Source: Thermothelomyces thermophilus ATCC 42464 (lineage: Eukaryota; Ascomycota; Sordariomycetes; Sordariales; Chaetomiaceae). Taken from it: a stretch of DNA of 64,000 nucleotides. Shown here piece after piece: positions 47,701 through 59,635 of this stretch. The stretch's first letter is position 1, and every line of letters begins with the position of its first letter. The notes beneath the pieces were generated by a model. That model had not been told where the DNA came from and searched no databases. It saw nothing but the letters and a program-made list of their open reading frames with translations. The position numbers and the translations under genes were made by a program. The stretch covers positions 2,542,001 to 2,606,000 of the forward strand of contig NC_016477.1 of NCBI RefSeq assembly GCF_000226095.1, written 5' to 3'.

Positions 47701-50700
47701 TCATTCCTGAACAAGCTCCAAGAGATGCAGGTGCGAACCTGGTCGCTCCAATACACCATGCTAAAGGTCGGACTGAACCAGCACGCCGAGCTGTTCCCTA
47801 GACCGGAAAACGACCTTGCTGATTACTTGGCTGCGGTACACCAAGTTTTGGGTCTCCGCAAGTGCTGCAAATCCTCCAACAAGATCTTCCTCAAAATGAT
47901 GCGCGTGGAGCTTCTCAAGCAGAAGAATATCGACAACTGGGAAGACTACCTAGGGCAGGTGCTCTACGATCTCCACGGTCTCAAGCTTGGGGTGGGAATA
48001 TGGGAGGTTCAGGACCACGGATGCGAGCCCGAGAACCTGGAGAAGCGGCAGGCGCTTCAGCTGGTCGAGAGGGTCACCATGCTGGCAAACAGAATGTCGA
48101 TGAAAGACCTTCTTAAATCGGATCTTAAGACGACGATTGAGCGGATGCAACAGGCGATAGGCTCCGCCAAATCGAGCCCCCAGATGGCCCACAACCTTCG
48201 CAACTACTCCGAGTATCTCAAATCACCGATTCACCCGTTGCATCTCTACCAAGCCCTGACGGGCAGCGTCGATCTGGACGCAGTGACCATCAACACGCCC
48301 GAGAGCGCCCCGGCGAAGCAAGGATGGTTCTTCTTGCTTGGCATGATTGCCCTCACCAAGTTCAAGGGCGTCGACCTGAACCGTCGACAGACGCCCGGGG
48401 CCACTGATGATCTACGGATCGGTGCCACGTTCCTGCGTTTACAGCTCCAGTACACGCCGGACCGTTGGGACGCCTGGTTTCGCCTGGCCGAGTGCTTCGA
48501 CTACGAACTCGATGAGTCGGTTCTCTGGACGGCCGATAAGATGAACAAGGAACGGGCCGAGCTTGTCAAGTTCCAGAGAAACGCTATCCACAGTTACATC
48601 ATGGCTCTCTCTCACTCGTACGCGTGGGCGTCGGATCCCGCTATCCTCACCTCTCTGGAGGACGATGAGGAGGCGCTGTACGACATGTACCACGAGTTTG
48701 GGATGCGCATGTACTCGTCGAGCCGCGAGCCATTTGCCATGGAGCCTTTCCAGCATGCTGACCAGAAGAGGTTTTTCATAGAGGCTGAAGGTGCCGGGAC
48801 GTACAAGAAGATCCTGCACAATGAAATGACGGACTACCAAGTCTGGAAGTTTGCTGCCCATCTCTTCCGAAAGGCAATGGCTGGCAAACCCAAAGACTGG
48901 AAGAACCCGTACATGATTGCCAAATGCCTCTGGAAGATGTATCAGAAGCCGGTCGAAGAGTTGGACGAGAAAAACCGCCTTCACCGTCCGACTGTCAAGA
49001 CGATCGTCAATGCGCTTGAGAAGACCGTCGAGGTCACCTCGTCACTGCCGAAGCCTCGACATGGTCAGGATCCGATTCTGGAGCCGCACTACAAGATTGT
49101 TTCGGTCATCCACAAGCTCGTGACGCGGGGCGACCTTGAGATTCAAGAAGCCGCCCGCATCCTCCAGCGCCAACCATATGCGCCAGACCGCGGTAAGGAG
49201 GTGCCCATCGAGAATGCCGAGGATTGGGAAGCCTACGTGATCCGATGCCTGCGGTACCTTAGGGACAAGGACAAGTCCAACTGGCAGCACCGCATCGTCA
49301 TGAGGCACGCCCGCCTCCTGTTTGATGAGAACTCCGACCCCGGCGGCAGTGGAAGCTACCTTGCCGCCAAGGCCGCCTTCTACGTGCTGCGGGAGAACAT
49401 GTTCACCAAAACCATGGTGATGAATGTTTGGAAGTGCGACGCCGAGCGGCCGGGCCGTCATCATGTATACACGGAGCGCTATATCCGATACATGGTCCGG
49501 CTACTGGACGTTATGAACGACCGCGTCAGCCTCGAGGCCGTGCTACGCCGCATCCGCAAGAAGGGTGCCGACTTTTACCACTTCAACGAGCTCTGGCAGT
49601 ACTGCGTCCTCACCTACATTAAGCTCCTCCGCCAAACGTTTGAAATAACGCCCGCGGAGGAGGACGCTTTCAAGACACTCAGTCAGGAAGAGTTTGACGT
49701 CGTCGGCGAGAAGATTACCGAGTGGTCTACCACGCCTGCAGCTGAAAACCACCGCGCGCTCACGGCCATGAAAGAGGCCGTCGAGCTCAAGAAGCTCAAC
49801 GCAAACCTCATGAAAGCCAGCCCTATTGATGACCTCATCACAGACTGCTATTCAATCATCTACCAACACTTCAAGTCCGATCTCCCCGACCCCAATCAGC
49901 AAGAATCCCAACCGGCAGAAGGTACCGAGCCCAAGGCAGAGACGGATCTCAAACCCAGCAACCTCCTCCACGCGCTTGTTACCCGCGACAAGGACAACAA
50001 GGACAAGTCACCTTCTGTCCTGGGCTCTCTCCGCGCAGGCTCGGAACAGCCCGACAGGGAACGATCAGAAAGACCCTCACTCGCGGGCGACCAACCGCCC
50101 CGCGCCGCGGCGTCAGGGCGCGTGGGAGGCGGCATACGCCGACCCAATATTTTGCGCAAGGCTGAGCAGGCCGTGCAAGCCGTGCTTCGGGCAGCAGAGG
50201 CGCCGCCCAAATCGGCGGGAGGAACGGCGGCGGCGGGAGGAGCCAGCGGTGCAGGAACTGGCGCGGTCAAGACGAGCAGATCTAGGGTCGGGAGTGTCTC
50301 GAGTGCGCGTGCTGCGGGCCGTGACCGCGAGGACGGCAGTCAGGAGGAGAGTGGAGAAGAGGGCGAGGGGGAGGGAGAAGACGGGGACCAAGACGCGGAG
50401 ATGAAGGGCGCAGCTGATGGCGGGGAAGGGGCCAAAACAGCTGGGAGGGGGACGGTGGCAGGGGAGCAAGAGAGTGACGTCTCTTCTCCGCCCGGTAGTG
50501 TGCATGACTCGGCGGACGACGAGAGCGAGCTGAGTGATGTGCCAGCTGACGACGAGGATGATACACCACCGCTGCTGTTTCCAAATCTCAGGCGGAGCGC
50601 GGACAACACGGGAACCGGGAAGGAGGCGGACGAAGAGAGCACCGAGGACGGTGCTGACGAGGAAGGTGGGGAAGAGGACGAACCGGAGGACGAACACGGG

Positions 50701-50886
50701 GCAGAGAGTGGTGAGGAGGATCAGGAAGAAGCTACGCATGAAGGAGACAATGAGACAGAGGAGGAACTTGAACCGGAAGGAGAGGGAGATGAAGAAGGGG
50801 CTGAACCTACCCCGGCAGTACCGGAGGTCAAGGACGTTGATGCTCCGGCGGAGGAGGAGGAGGAGGAGGAGGAGAGAGGAGCATGA
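44717..50886 (+). CDS. HIR3: Hir3, HIR histone-chaperone complex subunit
   Basis: Three coding exons: 44717-44719 (the ATG alone), 44779-44853 and 44911-50886; introns of 59 nt (branch GCTAAC) and 57 nt (branch CCTAAC, acceptor TTCCAG). Splicing gives MAAFTAINVEPEEN...TKDLQVDDALKLFQNALKLHAQG, about 2,017 residues, typical of Hir3/CABIN1-type proteins. Seen: N-terminal TPR-like helices (YDALFDSEIFKYPES), a low-complexity NLS-like linker (SSSRKRSQSAAG ... KRSKRTRRR), a long helical-repeat body, and a highly acidic C-terminus (EEEEGE, final EEEEEEEERGA). Known role: with Hir1, Hir2 and Hpc2 it deposits H3-H4 outside S phase and represses histone genes. The second intron is 57 nt without a stop, so a naive translation retains it. 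The gene is divergent from the ChAPs gene. Confidence 0.9.
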
Positions 50887-51731
50887 TTGTGGTACCGAAC
50901 AAAGCGTGCCATTCGATAGCATCCCTAGGAGCGTTGTCTTGGAGCACCGTGGGCGGGTCTTGGTTTGGTGGAGTTGCAGGCACAAAAAGGAAGTTTGGGA
51001 CACGGGAAGTCAAACGGCGTTCCGAGTTTGCGTTTTAGTTCTGTACTCCAAAGTTGGCAGTTGGCAGGGGGGTTGCCGAACCACGGTAGATGCAGATCCG
51101 ACAAAGTGGAAACGGGAACATGTCATATCGCCTCAAAACTCAACTGACACGGGACTGTCAGCACATGACTAACACAAAACAACCAGCAAACTGGCTCAAT
51201 TGTATTCCAATAAAGGCAAGCTTGTGAGTCCATGGAAAGACCTTCGTATGTACTGTACAACACCTTTTAAAGGTCCAGGCACCCCGCCCAGAGCCGCATG
51301 TCCTCCCATATCTTGGCAACGCACCCCGCACATCACCCCCATTCCCAGCAGCTCTAACCCCACCTTCCAGCTTGGTAACGGCCTCCAGGTTGCCTCGTAC
51401 TGTACCGATCAGGCCCCGCCGCTACCGTCACTGCTGCCTTACGCAGTACCGACTTAACTTTTGGTGAGCTCCCTCGCCAACGCGTACCACGATCGCATTC
51501 AAATCTTTCTCCATCTGTTTCAAGAATTTTATTCCAACCTCAATTGAATACCAAAAAAAAATCTCGATTTGCCACGACGGTGAAAGAAGCTGCGGCCATC
51601 TTCCCCACCAACAAGCCGTCAGCATCTGGGCCCGGATCCAAGTCTCGGGGGACACCAGAGTAGCTCGTCGTTGCTCCGTGCAAACCTCAGCTCGGCTTCT
51701 TGAATCTTAGGAGAACCCGAAAAATCCCAAG
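50887..51731. other. Spacer between HIR3 and the ubiquitin-conjugating enzyme gene
   Basis: Probable 3' untranslated region of HIR3 followed by the promoter of the next gene. No supported ORF. A T-poor/A-rich run (caaaaaaaaatctcg) lies at about 51,553-51,566. Confidence 0.5.
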
Positions 51732-52375
51732 ATGGCGTCTTCAAATAAGCGCATTGCCAAGGTGACGGAGATCCATACATACTAAACGAGTTCCCCCCAA
51801 CCGTCTAAAAAAGCCTAGTCCTGACCTAGTCCTGACTGTATTCCTGCCCCGCCGAACAGGAACTAGCAGAGTGCACCGGCTCGCCGCCTCCGGGCATCTC
51901 CATCACGGTCCCAGACGAGTCGGACCTGCACACCTGGCACGTCATCCTGGAGGGGCCCGAGAACACGGTGTACGCGGGCGGGCGCTTCGGGCTGGTGGTG
52001 TCGCTGCCGCCCGACTACCCGTTCCGGGCGCCGACCATCACGTTCGCGACGCGCATCTACCACCCCAACGTGACCAACGACAGCCTGGGCAACATCTGCC
52101 TGGGCCCGCTCAAGCCCGAGAACTGGAAGCCGTCGACCCGGCTGGCCGGCGTGCTCGAGGCCGTCCGCCACCTCCTGGTCGAGCCCCAGCCGGACGACCC
52201 GCTCGAGGCCCGCATCGCCGACGAGTACCGCGCCGACCGCGCCGAGTTCGACAAGAACGCGCGCACCTACGTCCAGCGCTATGCGAAGGGCCCGGTCAAG
52301 TTCGATAGCGCGACCCCGACCACCTCGGCCAAGCCGGCGGAAGAAAAGAAGGCCGGTTCCGGCGGGAGTTCATAG
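51732..52375 (+). CDS. Ubiquitin-conjugating enzyme E2
   Basis: Two exons, 51732-51761 and 51860-52375, around a 98-nt intron (donor GTGACG, branch CTGAC, acceptor AACAG). Splicing gives MASSNKRIAKELAECTGSPPPG, 181 residues in all. The UBC fold is complete: PPGISITVPDESDLHTWHVILEGPENTVYAGG, the PPDYPFRAPTITF strand, the HPN tripeptide (78-80) and the active-site Cys90 (NICLG), with DPLEARIADEY before the C-terminal helices. The last 25 residues (ATPTTSAKPAEEKKAGSGGSS region) are a disordered tail beyond the core. The family transfers ubiquitin from E1 to E3 or substrate. The class is close to the Ubc4/5/13/14 branch; I cannot name the exact orthologue. Confidence 0.92.
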
Positions 52376-53561
52376 AATAATATATTTCCCCGAGGAAATG
52401 GGCCGGAGGGGAAGGGCGAGTTTCGCTCTTGGGTGGTGTGGCACACACCAGTTTGACTTGCTTGCTACAGCTGCCGCCGTCCGTATGTCTCAGCTATCAG
52501 GACCGCGGTATTCCCCGTGTAGCGATGCTAGCCGGGACAGGAGAGTAGTCGAGGATCACGGCGAGGATGCTTGGCGGGGTCCACCCGTCTGACCCAGCTC
52601 TCTCTCAGGCTCTCTCAATGTGCACAAGAAGGCATGGCTCCGTCAGGACTTTCTCATAAAGGATGCTGAGCAGATCAAGGCGGCAAGAAGGCACATAAGA
52701 CGCAGGGAACCAAGTCCTCACTCACACCCGGACGTTGTGTGGGAGAAAAAAAAAATAACAAGAAGAGGGAGGTCGGCGGATTCATAAATGCACCAGTAAT
52801 ACACCGAATACGCTGCATGTAGCCGACTTAAATGTCCCAACGTCTCCAGCTCTCCTCATGATATCTGTGTCGTTTGGGTCCCGGTTTCCCATGTATGTAT
52901 GAACAATGCAATTGCGCAGCCTTGGGTGTGATGGCTCTACTCGGTGATTAAGAACACAAATGAACGACACCATCGTGGGGTTATATATCTTTGTGTGATT
53001 GCTCATATACCATGATCTCTCGCCATCTGGAATTGCGATGCTTTTCGCTTCGTCTCTCGTATCCAGTCACGCTTCTTCTCCGGAATGAAGCAAATATTCG
53101 AGAATCAAGTAACTTTTTTTTTGTCTTTGCCCTTCTCCTTTAGTGATGATTTCCGCGCCAATTGACTCGCCGCCCCCGATGCCATACCATGCCATGCTAC
53201 TGTCCGTAAAAACCACTATAAAGAGATGTATGAAACCTGGCACCAGGTGGAGATCCCCCGTTCTGGGAGACATAATATAGACACCTTAAAATACATACAA
53301 AGGTACGCAGCAATCCTTCTTCTCCCCGCTCGCCAAGCAGATCTTGCAAAGTCTCGCTAAATTAATTAATTGCACGCACGCTTGCGGAAAAGGAAAAAAA
53401 AAAAAGCAAGACGGGGAACGAAGTCTGATACAAACCCAGCGAAGTGAAAGCGTCCCCGACGCGATGCATGTGACAAAAGGAAATTGATGCCAAGGAGCGA
53501 ATGAAGATCATGTTGCCGGTCAAGGGTTACCGATCAGGGTCGACGGGGGCCGGGGTGCACC
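52376..53561. other. Convergent spacer, ubiquitin-conjugating enzyme gene / TBC gene
   Basis: Two convergent genes end here; the 1.2 kb should hold both 3' untranslated regions. A-rich runs at 52,747-52,755 and 53,393-53,405 and AT-rich patches (TTAATTAATT near 53,361). Short ORFs only. Confidence 0.5.
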
Positions 53562-56500
53562 CTAAACCACCTCGGCCGCCCGGACCTGCTCGCGATCTTT
53601 TCGCCGCCCAAACAGCGGTGTTTTTCGGCGGACGTCTTCGGGGTCGGTCGCCAGGTCTAACCCCAGGGCATCGGTACCGAGCCGTTGTTTCGTCGTCGGC
53701 TGCGGACTGCTGTGCTCGCTGGCGGCGGCTTCCTGCTCGGCCTTCCACCTGCGGATGCCCTCGCGCCGCTCCTTCCTCTTCTCCTCGACCAACTCCTGGC
53801 TCAGGTGGGCGATGCCGTTGCGCCGCTTGTAGCACGTCTCGAGTAGCATGTTGCAGTCGACGATGCGCCGGGGAAACGTCTGCACCACGCCGAACATCTC
53901 CATCGGATCCTTCACCGCCTTGATCTCACGCTCGCCGAGCTTGAAGATGGTCAGCGCGATGCGGAAGAGCGTGCGCGAGCCCTCGTAGAAGAACACGTCC
54001 CAGACGCGGAGCGTCGTCTCGATGGGCAGCGTCCCGATGAAGCAGGACATGAACCAAGCCGTCATGCAGAGCGTGATGGCGGGAAGGCGGTTGGGGTCGC
54101 TGACGCTGCCGGAATTCGCGCCGTGACCCGACTTCTGGCCTCGTCGTCCCTTATTCTTCTTGCCCGCTTCGAACTCGTCGCCGCCTATCTGCTTCCACAC
54201 GCCGGGCATCGATTCCTTCAGGGCGACCATGAGAACGCCTAGGTCGACCTTGGATCCTTCCAAGCTCATCTCGTGGGTGCCCGGTAGGTAGACACGCGTG
54301 ATCACGTTCAGGAGCCAAAATGCCTGCTCCTCGGTCTCCACAAAGAGCAGGAGGAGGCCGGCTAAGAAATTGAGAGATTGGCAATAGCCGATGCGCGGGT
54401 TATAAATGGCAAAGGCATGCAAGACGCGCCGCAGAGACGTGATAATCTCTGGTTCCGGCTGTGGCTGTGACTGACCGGGCTGGCATGTTCCAGGGGGCGG
54501 CGGTGGCGGCTTAAATCGCACGTTGTCGGGGAATGTCCGGTACAAGTCCTTTTCGATGTCCTCTACGATGACAGGCTTCAGCTCGCTTGGTCGAGACGGA
54601 GGGCCGGCGTTGTCCTGGTCCAGGCCAGCTCGCTGCACCAGCTGGTCGTAAACCCCCCGATGCTTGCTCAAGATCGCGGGTCCGCCGGCATAGTAGAACC
54701 AGGCGGCTCCCCTCCAGTCAGGGGGTATCCCTTTTCGAATAAACCGTTTCGTTTTTGCGCTGCGCGGCGGGAATCGGTTCGGCCGATCCGTCATCAACGA
54801 GTTGTCTTTGAGAAACGCAATCCACTTCTTGCGCCTCCGGGCCAAGTACTCGGTGTAGGTCTTGTCCCAGGCGTCATACTCCTGGCGGCTGACGTTGGCG
54901 CTCGCTTTACGAAATCCGTACCGATCTCGACTATCCGGGTCCTCCGGAGGTTCCTGTGGGAGGGGGGCCGTGACTACCGGCGTGACGGAGTTCGGCGAGG
55001 GCAAATCTGCTGTCGGAGGCTGTGCTTGCGCGGGGGAGGTTGGGGATGATGGGGTGGGCGATTGAATGCCAATCTCCTTAGAGAGGCCTGCATCGCCGTC
55101 GTTATCCAGCAACTTGGCGGAATCGTGCTTCTCCATAGTATCCGATCCAGCCTTCTCCCGCCGCGAGGCGTGCTCGGATGCAAGGCCGAGGCCGACCGAA
55201 TCCGGTAACGAGTTCGGCAGCAAGGAATGTCGAGTCCTCGACTGTCTCGCGATTGGGTGGCCCGATTCCGGGATCGGGACCGCTCGGGGGATTGGCAGGC
55301 TGTCGTTCATTGCCTCGAGCATTTTCTCCCTCAACTCGCTCGCGCCGGAGTGGGAACTGGGCGGTCGTGAACCTCCCATCTCCGGCATATCCATATCGGG
55401 ATCGGTCTCAGGGATGTCGTCGTCATCGGGAAACCTCATGCTGCGGCGGACGCTCTCGATATCGGAGTCGTTAAACCCTCTCTCGTACATGCCCATCACG
55501 TCTTCCAAGCTGAGACCGTCATCCACGGAGGTCGCCCGCCAACTCCTCCTCGCATAACCGTTGATGATGGATTGCTCCGTGACACTATTCCGATCGGTCC
55601 CACTCGCGGTGAAAAGAGTGCCTTGTGCCGTCGAAGAAGTGAGCTGAGACCGAAAGCTAGACCGAGCCTCGTCGCCGGTCATTAACCATGGTGGCACTTC
55701 GCGAAGATGCGGGTTGGGACCATTGTGGTTGTGCTGCGCTTGCGGCGATCTCGGAGAGGTGGGTGTTGGAGCAACGACGGCCGGAGTTGGCAGTCTCGAG
55801 GGATCGCTTTTCGGCGAAATGTCGAGAGGTTCGTGGCTCAGACGGGGAGGGATCGAGGAGGAGAAGGTGCTAGCCGTCCTGGAGGAAGATTCCGAGGGTT
55901 GACGACTCGGGGTTGAGGGATTCGGGACACGGTGGATGCCCGCTGGTGGGTGGGAACCGCTTGTTTGCGGCGGCGGCTGATCAAGCTGGGGTGGGTCGGT
56001 ATAGAGCCGGTGTGCCGCCATGTGCCATGACAGGGCCCCGTCCGATTGCTGTGACCTGACACTAGTCTTACGCGGCCGCGAGAAGTTTTCCACCACCACC
56101 ACGCTGTTAGGCTCTGTCGGCGTACCCTGCCGGCTTTCGTTGGGTGACCCCATGCTGGAATCTCGGTCGGAGCGGGCTACATGTTCATGTTGCCGGGTAA
56201 GCAACGGGAACCGTCTCGTCTCAACGGGCGATGTCTCTTCCGACTCGGGCGATTCCGGAATGAAGGGGTTGGAGGATAAGCCCGGAAAAACGGACCGAGG
56301 CGGTGGTCGTTGCGTCGGCGTCGGCGTCGGCTCGGCTCTCGTTCTGTTGTTGGGTGGAAAGTGTGAAATGGTTGGAGTCGGGCTCGGGCAAGGCCTTGCT
56401 GGCCGAGAGCTGTAGAAGAAGGAGTCGCTACGGGGAGAGATAAGGTCTGGCGGGACATGGGCATCGGATCTCAACTCTAGCACAGGACGACGGGGACCGG

Positions 56501-56837
56501 AATTGCCTGGCGGGGGAGTCTTTTGCATACGAAAGGGCTGGTATTGCGCATGATGTCTGAGCGCATCCGCGGCATCAGCGTCGCCGTGTCGTCGCCAGGG
56601 TCGGAAGCCGGGCCAATGCTGCTGGTGTCTCGATTGAAACCGGGGCGGCGGGTGCGCATGCGGCCCCGGTCCGCCGCGTCTCGCATTGGGCGACCCATGA
56701 TGCTGCTCAACAAAGGGAGATAGCGCTCCGCCGTCAGCAGCGCCGTCGGCCGGAGCGTAGTCATCCAGCATTGCCGCAACCGTTGCGAGAGGAGACTGGC
56801 CAACGAAGCGGGCACCGGGGGACGGCGAACATGTCAT
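53562..56837 (-). CDS. TBC-domain Rab GTPase-activating protein (Gyp3/Msb3-like)
   Basis: Intronless, 1,091 residues from the ATG at 56837; the frame opens further upstream without an ATG, and a later ATG (56771, MLDDYAPADG) is possible. The first about 650 residues are Pro/Ser/Arg-rich and disordered. The TBC domain occupies roughly residues 690-970: RKGIPPDWRGAAW, the arginine finger in IEKDLYRTFPDN (about residue 764) and the glutamine finger in GYCQSLNFLAGLLLLF (about 818), so both catalytic residues are present. LLNVITRVYLPGTHEMSLEGSKVDLGVLM resembles Msb3/Msb4/Gyp3, GAPs for Sec4/Ypt-type Rabs in polarised secretion. A basic Gly-rich loop (GKKNKGRRGQKSGHG) interrupts the domain. The C-terminus is a charged helix (LSQELVEEKRKERREGIRRWKAEQE). 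Confidence 0.9.
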   Translation of the reverse strand: MTCSPSPGARFVGQSPLATVAAMLDDYAPADGAADGGALSPFVEQHHGSPNARRGGPGPHAHPPPRFQSRHQQHWPGFRPWRRHGDADAADALRHHAQYQPFRMQKTPPPGNSGPRRPVLELRSDAHVPPDLISPRSDSFFYSSRPARPCPSPTPTISHFPPNNRTRAEPTPTPTQRPPPRSVFPGLSSNPFIPESPESEETSPVETRRFPLLTRQHEHVARSDRDSSMGSPNESRQGTPTEPNSVVVVENFSRPRKTSVRSQQSDGALSWHMAAHRLYTDPPQLDQPPPQTSGSHPPAGIHRVPNPSTPSRQPSESSSRTASTFSSSIPPRLSHEPLDISPKSDPSRLPTPAVVAPTPTSPRSPQAQHNHNGPNPHLREVPPWLMTGDEARSSFRSQLTSSTAQGTLFTASGTDRNSVTEQSIINGYARRSWRATSVDDGLSLEDVMGMYERGFNDSDIESVRRSMRFPDDDDIPETDPDMDMPEMGGSRPPSSHSGASELREKMLEAMNDSLPIPRAVPIPESGHPIARQSRTRHSLLPNSLPDSVGLGLASEHASRREKAGSDTMEKHDSAKLLDNDGDAGLSKEIGIQSPTPSSPTSPAQAQPPTADLPSPNSVTPVVTAPLPQEPPEDPDSRDRYGFRKASANVSRQEYDAWDKTYTEYLARRRKKWIAFLKDNSLMTDRPNRFPPRSAKTKRFIRKGIPPDWRGAAWFYYAGGPAILSKHRGVYDQLVQRAGLDQDNAGPPSRPSELKPVIVEDIEKDLYRTFPDNVRFKPPPPPPGTCQPGQSQPQPEPEIITSLRRVLHAFAIYNPRIGYCQSLNFLAGLLLLFVETEEQAFWLLNVITRVYLPGTHEMSLEGSKVDLGVLMVALKESMPGVWKQIGGDEFEAGKKNKGRRGQKSGHGANSGSVSDPNRLPAITLCMTAWFMSCFIGTLPIETTLRVWDVFFYEGSRTLFRIALTIFKLGEREIKAVKDPMEMFGVVQTFPRRIVDCNMLLETCYKRRNGIAHLSQELVEEKRKERREGIRRWKAEQEAAASEHSSPQPTTKQRLGTDALGLDLATDPEDVRRKTPLFGRRKDREQVRAAEVV

Positions 56838-57931
56838 CGGGTGAACGCTGAATTTTATTGTTTGATTTCCACTGGCGCGAGGCCCGGATCCTATCAGCGC
56901 CAGACAGAGGCGAGCCAGGGCCCTGATGCAGGTCCAGCACGGCAATGGAGCCGCTTAGCAACTGTTGAGATTAGTTAGTGCCGGGGCTGCGGCCTTGGAT
57001 CCCAGTCGCAGGCCCGCTTTAAGCTTGGCTTTCGGGTTGCATACCATGGAAAACGAGCCCAAGTCTCATCACTCGACAGGGCGAGGAACCTGAACGCATC
57101 ACGGATCTCAAATGAGGATTGGCGAGGCCTTCAGCTTTGTTATGGTTTGTGCATCCGCACTGGTGATGCCGCCAAGAAGGTGTCCAAGCAGGCAGCCCGG
57201 GGAGCGGCCGCGCACCGACTGCCGGTGCTCTGCAATCGGCTGCCCTTGCAGCACGATAAATTGCTGCACACGCAGGTCTCGCCCTTGATTGCACAGGGAT
57301 GCAGGGTGCCGTCTGTGCCGATGCAATGGTGCAAGGCGTGTCAGGCACACTCACAAGGATGGCGAAAACTCGCCAGAATGCGTGTGTGTGGCTTTACGGC
57401 GTTTCTCGCGGCTTCAAATACGGAAGAAGAGGCCTCATCAAGAGAAACTGGACAAGTTAATTGAAGGTCTGGTGGTTCCCCTTGCTTCTGCCCTCGTTTG
57501 ACTTCGGACTACGAAGGAATAGCATGGTGAATGGGACCGGGGAACCGTCCCATTGGTGGGAAGCTGCACCTCGTGAACCAAAAGCAAAACAGCAGCCTTG
57601 TCACAGCATCCGATTAGTGCTCAGCTTGGTGAACAAGTGCACAAGCGCAGAGAGACCTGTCCGCTTCAGGGGCAAGAACAACCTGGAGGTCACGCGTCTA
57701 TTCGCCCGCAACGGGGCAAAGTATAGAAATACGGAGTAGATGGAGAAGGAAACCGAAGATAAATAATAATAAAAAACTAGAGAATGTAACCGGTTCGGAA
57801 ATATCCGTAGAGCACTTACCGTACCCCGACTCGCAGTTCTGGGCCCACGCCACAGCTGGGCTATACCTATCCAGGTAGCCAACTCCTGGCTAGCATCAAG
57901 GCCTCCTTGCTCCTACCCCAACCTTGTCCCG

Positions 57932-58303
57932 CTAAAAGAAGATTCGATATTTCTTCCAGAATTTGCATCTCAGTATCCAACTCCTGAGCCTTGGACAGGG
58001 TGTTAGTGTACTTCGGAAACGTGTCGTTGCAGCCCGACGGTCATGATCCACTTCGTCAGCAGAAAGTGTTGAATGCCTCTCATCCGATGCATTTATAGGG
58101 GTTGCCGGTCTATCCGTTACACAGCCGCCAAATGAACACGCTGCACACTGCGAACAATTACACTTAAAGCCCATCAGCCTCTTTCCACCCCTTCCCTTCT
58201 CTCCATTATTCCGACATTCCCGTTTGTACTTAGGCCAGCTGTGGGATAGGCTGCCGAGAACAAGATCACACAAGGTTCGGTGACTCGATTTAAATCTTGA
58301 CAT
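57932..58303 (-). CDS. Possible small hypothetical protein (123 aa)
   Basis: An ATG-started, stop-terminated frame with no family I recognise. Residues about 44-60 are cysteine-rich (CNCSQCAACSFGGC), and the C-terminus is basic/aromatic (KFWKKYRIFF). No signal peptide, no membrane segment, no intron evidence. It lies in an otherwise gene-free stretch; a chance frame is at least as likely as a gene. Confidence 0.2.
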   Translation of the reverse strand: MSRFKSSHRTLCDLVLGSLSHSWPKYKRECRNNGEKGRGGKRLMGFKCNCSQCAACSFGGCVTDRPATPINASDERHSTLSADEVDHDRRAATTRFRSTLTPCPRLRSWILRCKFWKKYRIFF

Positions 58304-59611
58304 AATCCAGAATTACATAGTAGACGGAATACTTGCAGCTTGATTTTGGGGTCCCGGGCAATTGCGCAGCGGTGCAGGGTAAGCCTTGAAACTACGGAAT
58401 AGTGAACATACGGTCAACCAACAGCAGGGTGCCTACTGCGAGCAAACGGTAGGGACACACTTCATGTATCAAGGGCAATTTCGGTTCTGTCTGGCTCAAA
58501 CAGCATTGATTAAGGGGACAACGAGGTCGAAAATGACGACGTTTGCCGATTATTTAACAAGCTCTTAGTGTAGATCGCGATCGCGTCTGGAGGCGGCAGC
58601 GACGGCGGGAGCGAACTTATTCTATACATACACTACGGAGTACATGCACAGCCCAGCCTTATGACGACAGTGCACGGATACATTCACTAGGAAGATGTAC
58701 TGTACTAGCTAGGGCCGAGAGCACAAGTCATCTCCGGGTACACACGTTGCCAGAACACTGACTGGCGAAGAGCAACAACCTGGATTTCTGATGTGTACGG
58801 CACTGCTTAGCTCAATTTTAAATTAGCTCTGCGATAATATTTGCTGTGTCGCGCCTCGTGACCGTCAGACACCGAAACCAGCCGACGTATTGTTGAGACC
58901 AATGTGTTTCTTGGCTTTTTTGCAGGTTTGTGGCTCCACGGTTTACACGGAGTTAGGGAACAAAACCCGGACTGCGATATTTCAAGAGCCATGATGCATC
59001 TCAGAAGTGCAAGACCCTCGCTGGCCACTTTTTCGATGGGTAGAATTACGTAGCGGACAGCTGCGGTGTTCAAGCCCTACCCAGAGGGTACTGTACAGTG
59101 GCCCATTGCTCTCTTGCCACACGGCTTTATATGGAGTAGAAGGGGGAGCCTGCGTGCTCCATGCAGCGTCTCAACAGGAGGCGCGTTTCCTCTGCAACAG
59201 GTCCAAATCTGCGACAACTCAATAGAGACACAGCCCGAGGAAGCAAAGGGTTGGTTTCTGATCGCTTTTCGCCGCTGGACACAATCGCGTAACCAAGTGC
59301 AGATACCAGTAAGGACCGCCTGGCGGACAGAACAAGCTGCTGGTTCTTTCGGGGTGGTTTCCTGCTTCCGAAGCGTATGAAGTGGAGAGCACTGGGCAGA
59401 GTCCCAGAAGCTGGGAGACGGAGAATGCTCTGGAAAGCAGTTGGAAACGGAGGGCCCACCAATCAGGCGGTCAGGCTCGCTCGCCTCCCGGTACACTATA
59501 TTTCGTAAACACACTGTATGTACATGCACTCCCGACAATGCGCGAATGCTAGGCGCTGCAAAGCGACAGTACGCGCGTGTACATACCGTAGTCCGTACTA
59601 TGTACAGTAGT

Positions 59612-59635
59612 GTACGGATTACATACAATCCGTAC
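59612..59635. repeat. Short inverted repeat GTACGGATT / AATCCGTAC
   Basis: Nine-base arms (59612-59620 and 59627-59635) with a 6-base spacer. The core TACGGA is shared with the TACGGAGTA palindromes elsewhere in the window. Confidence 0.7.
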
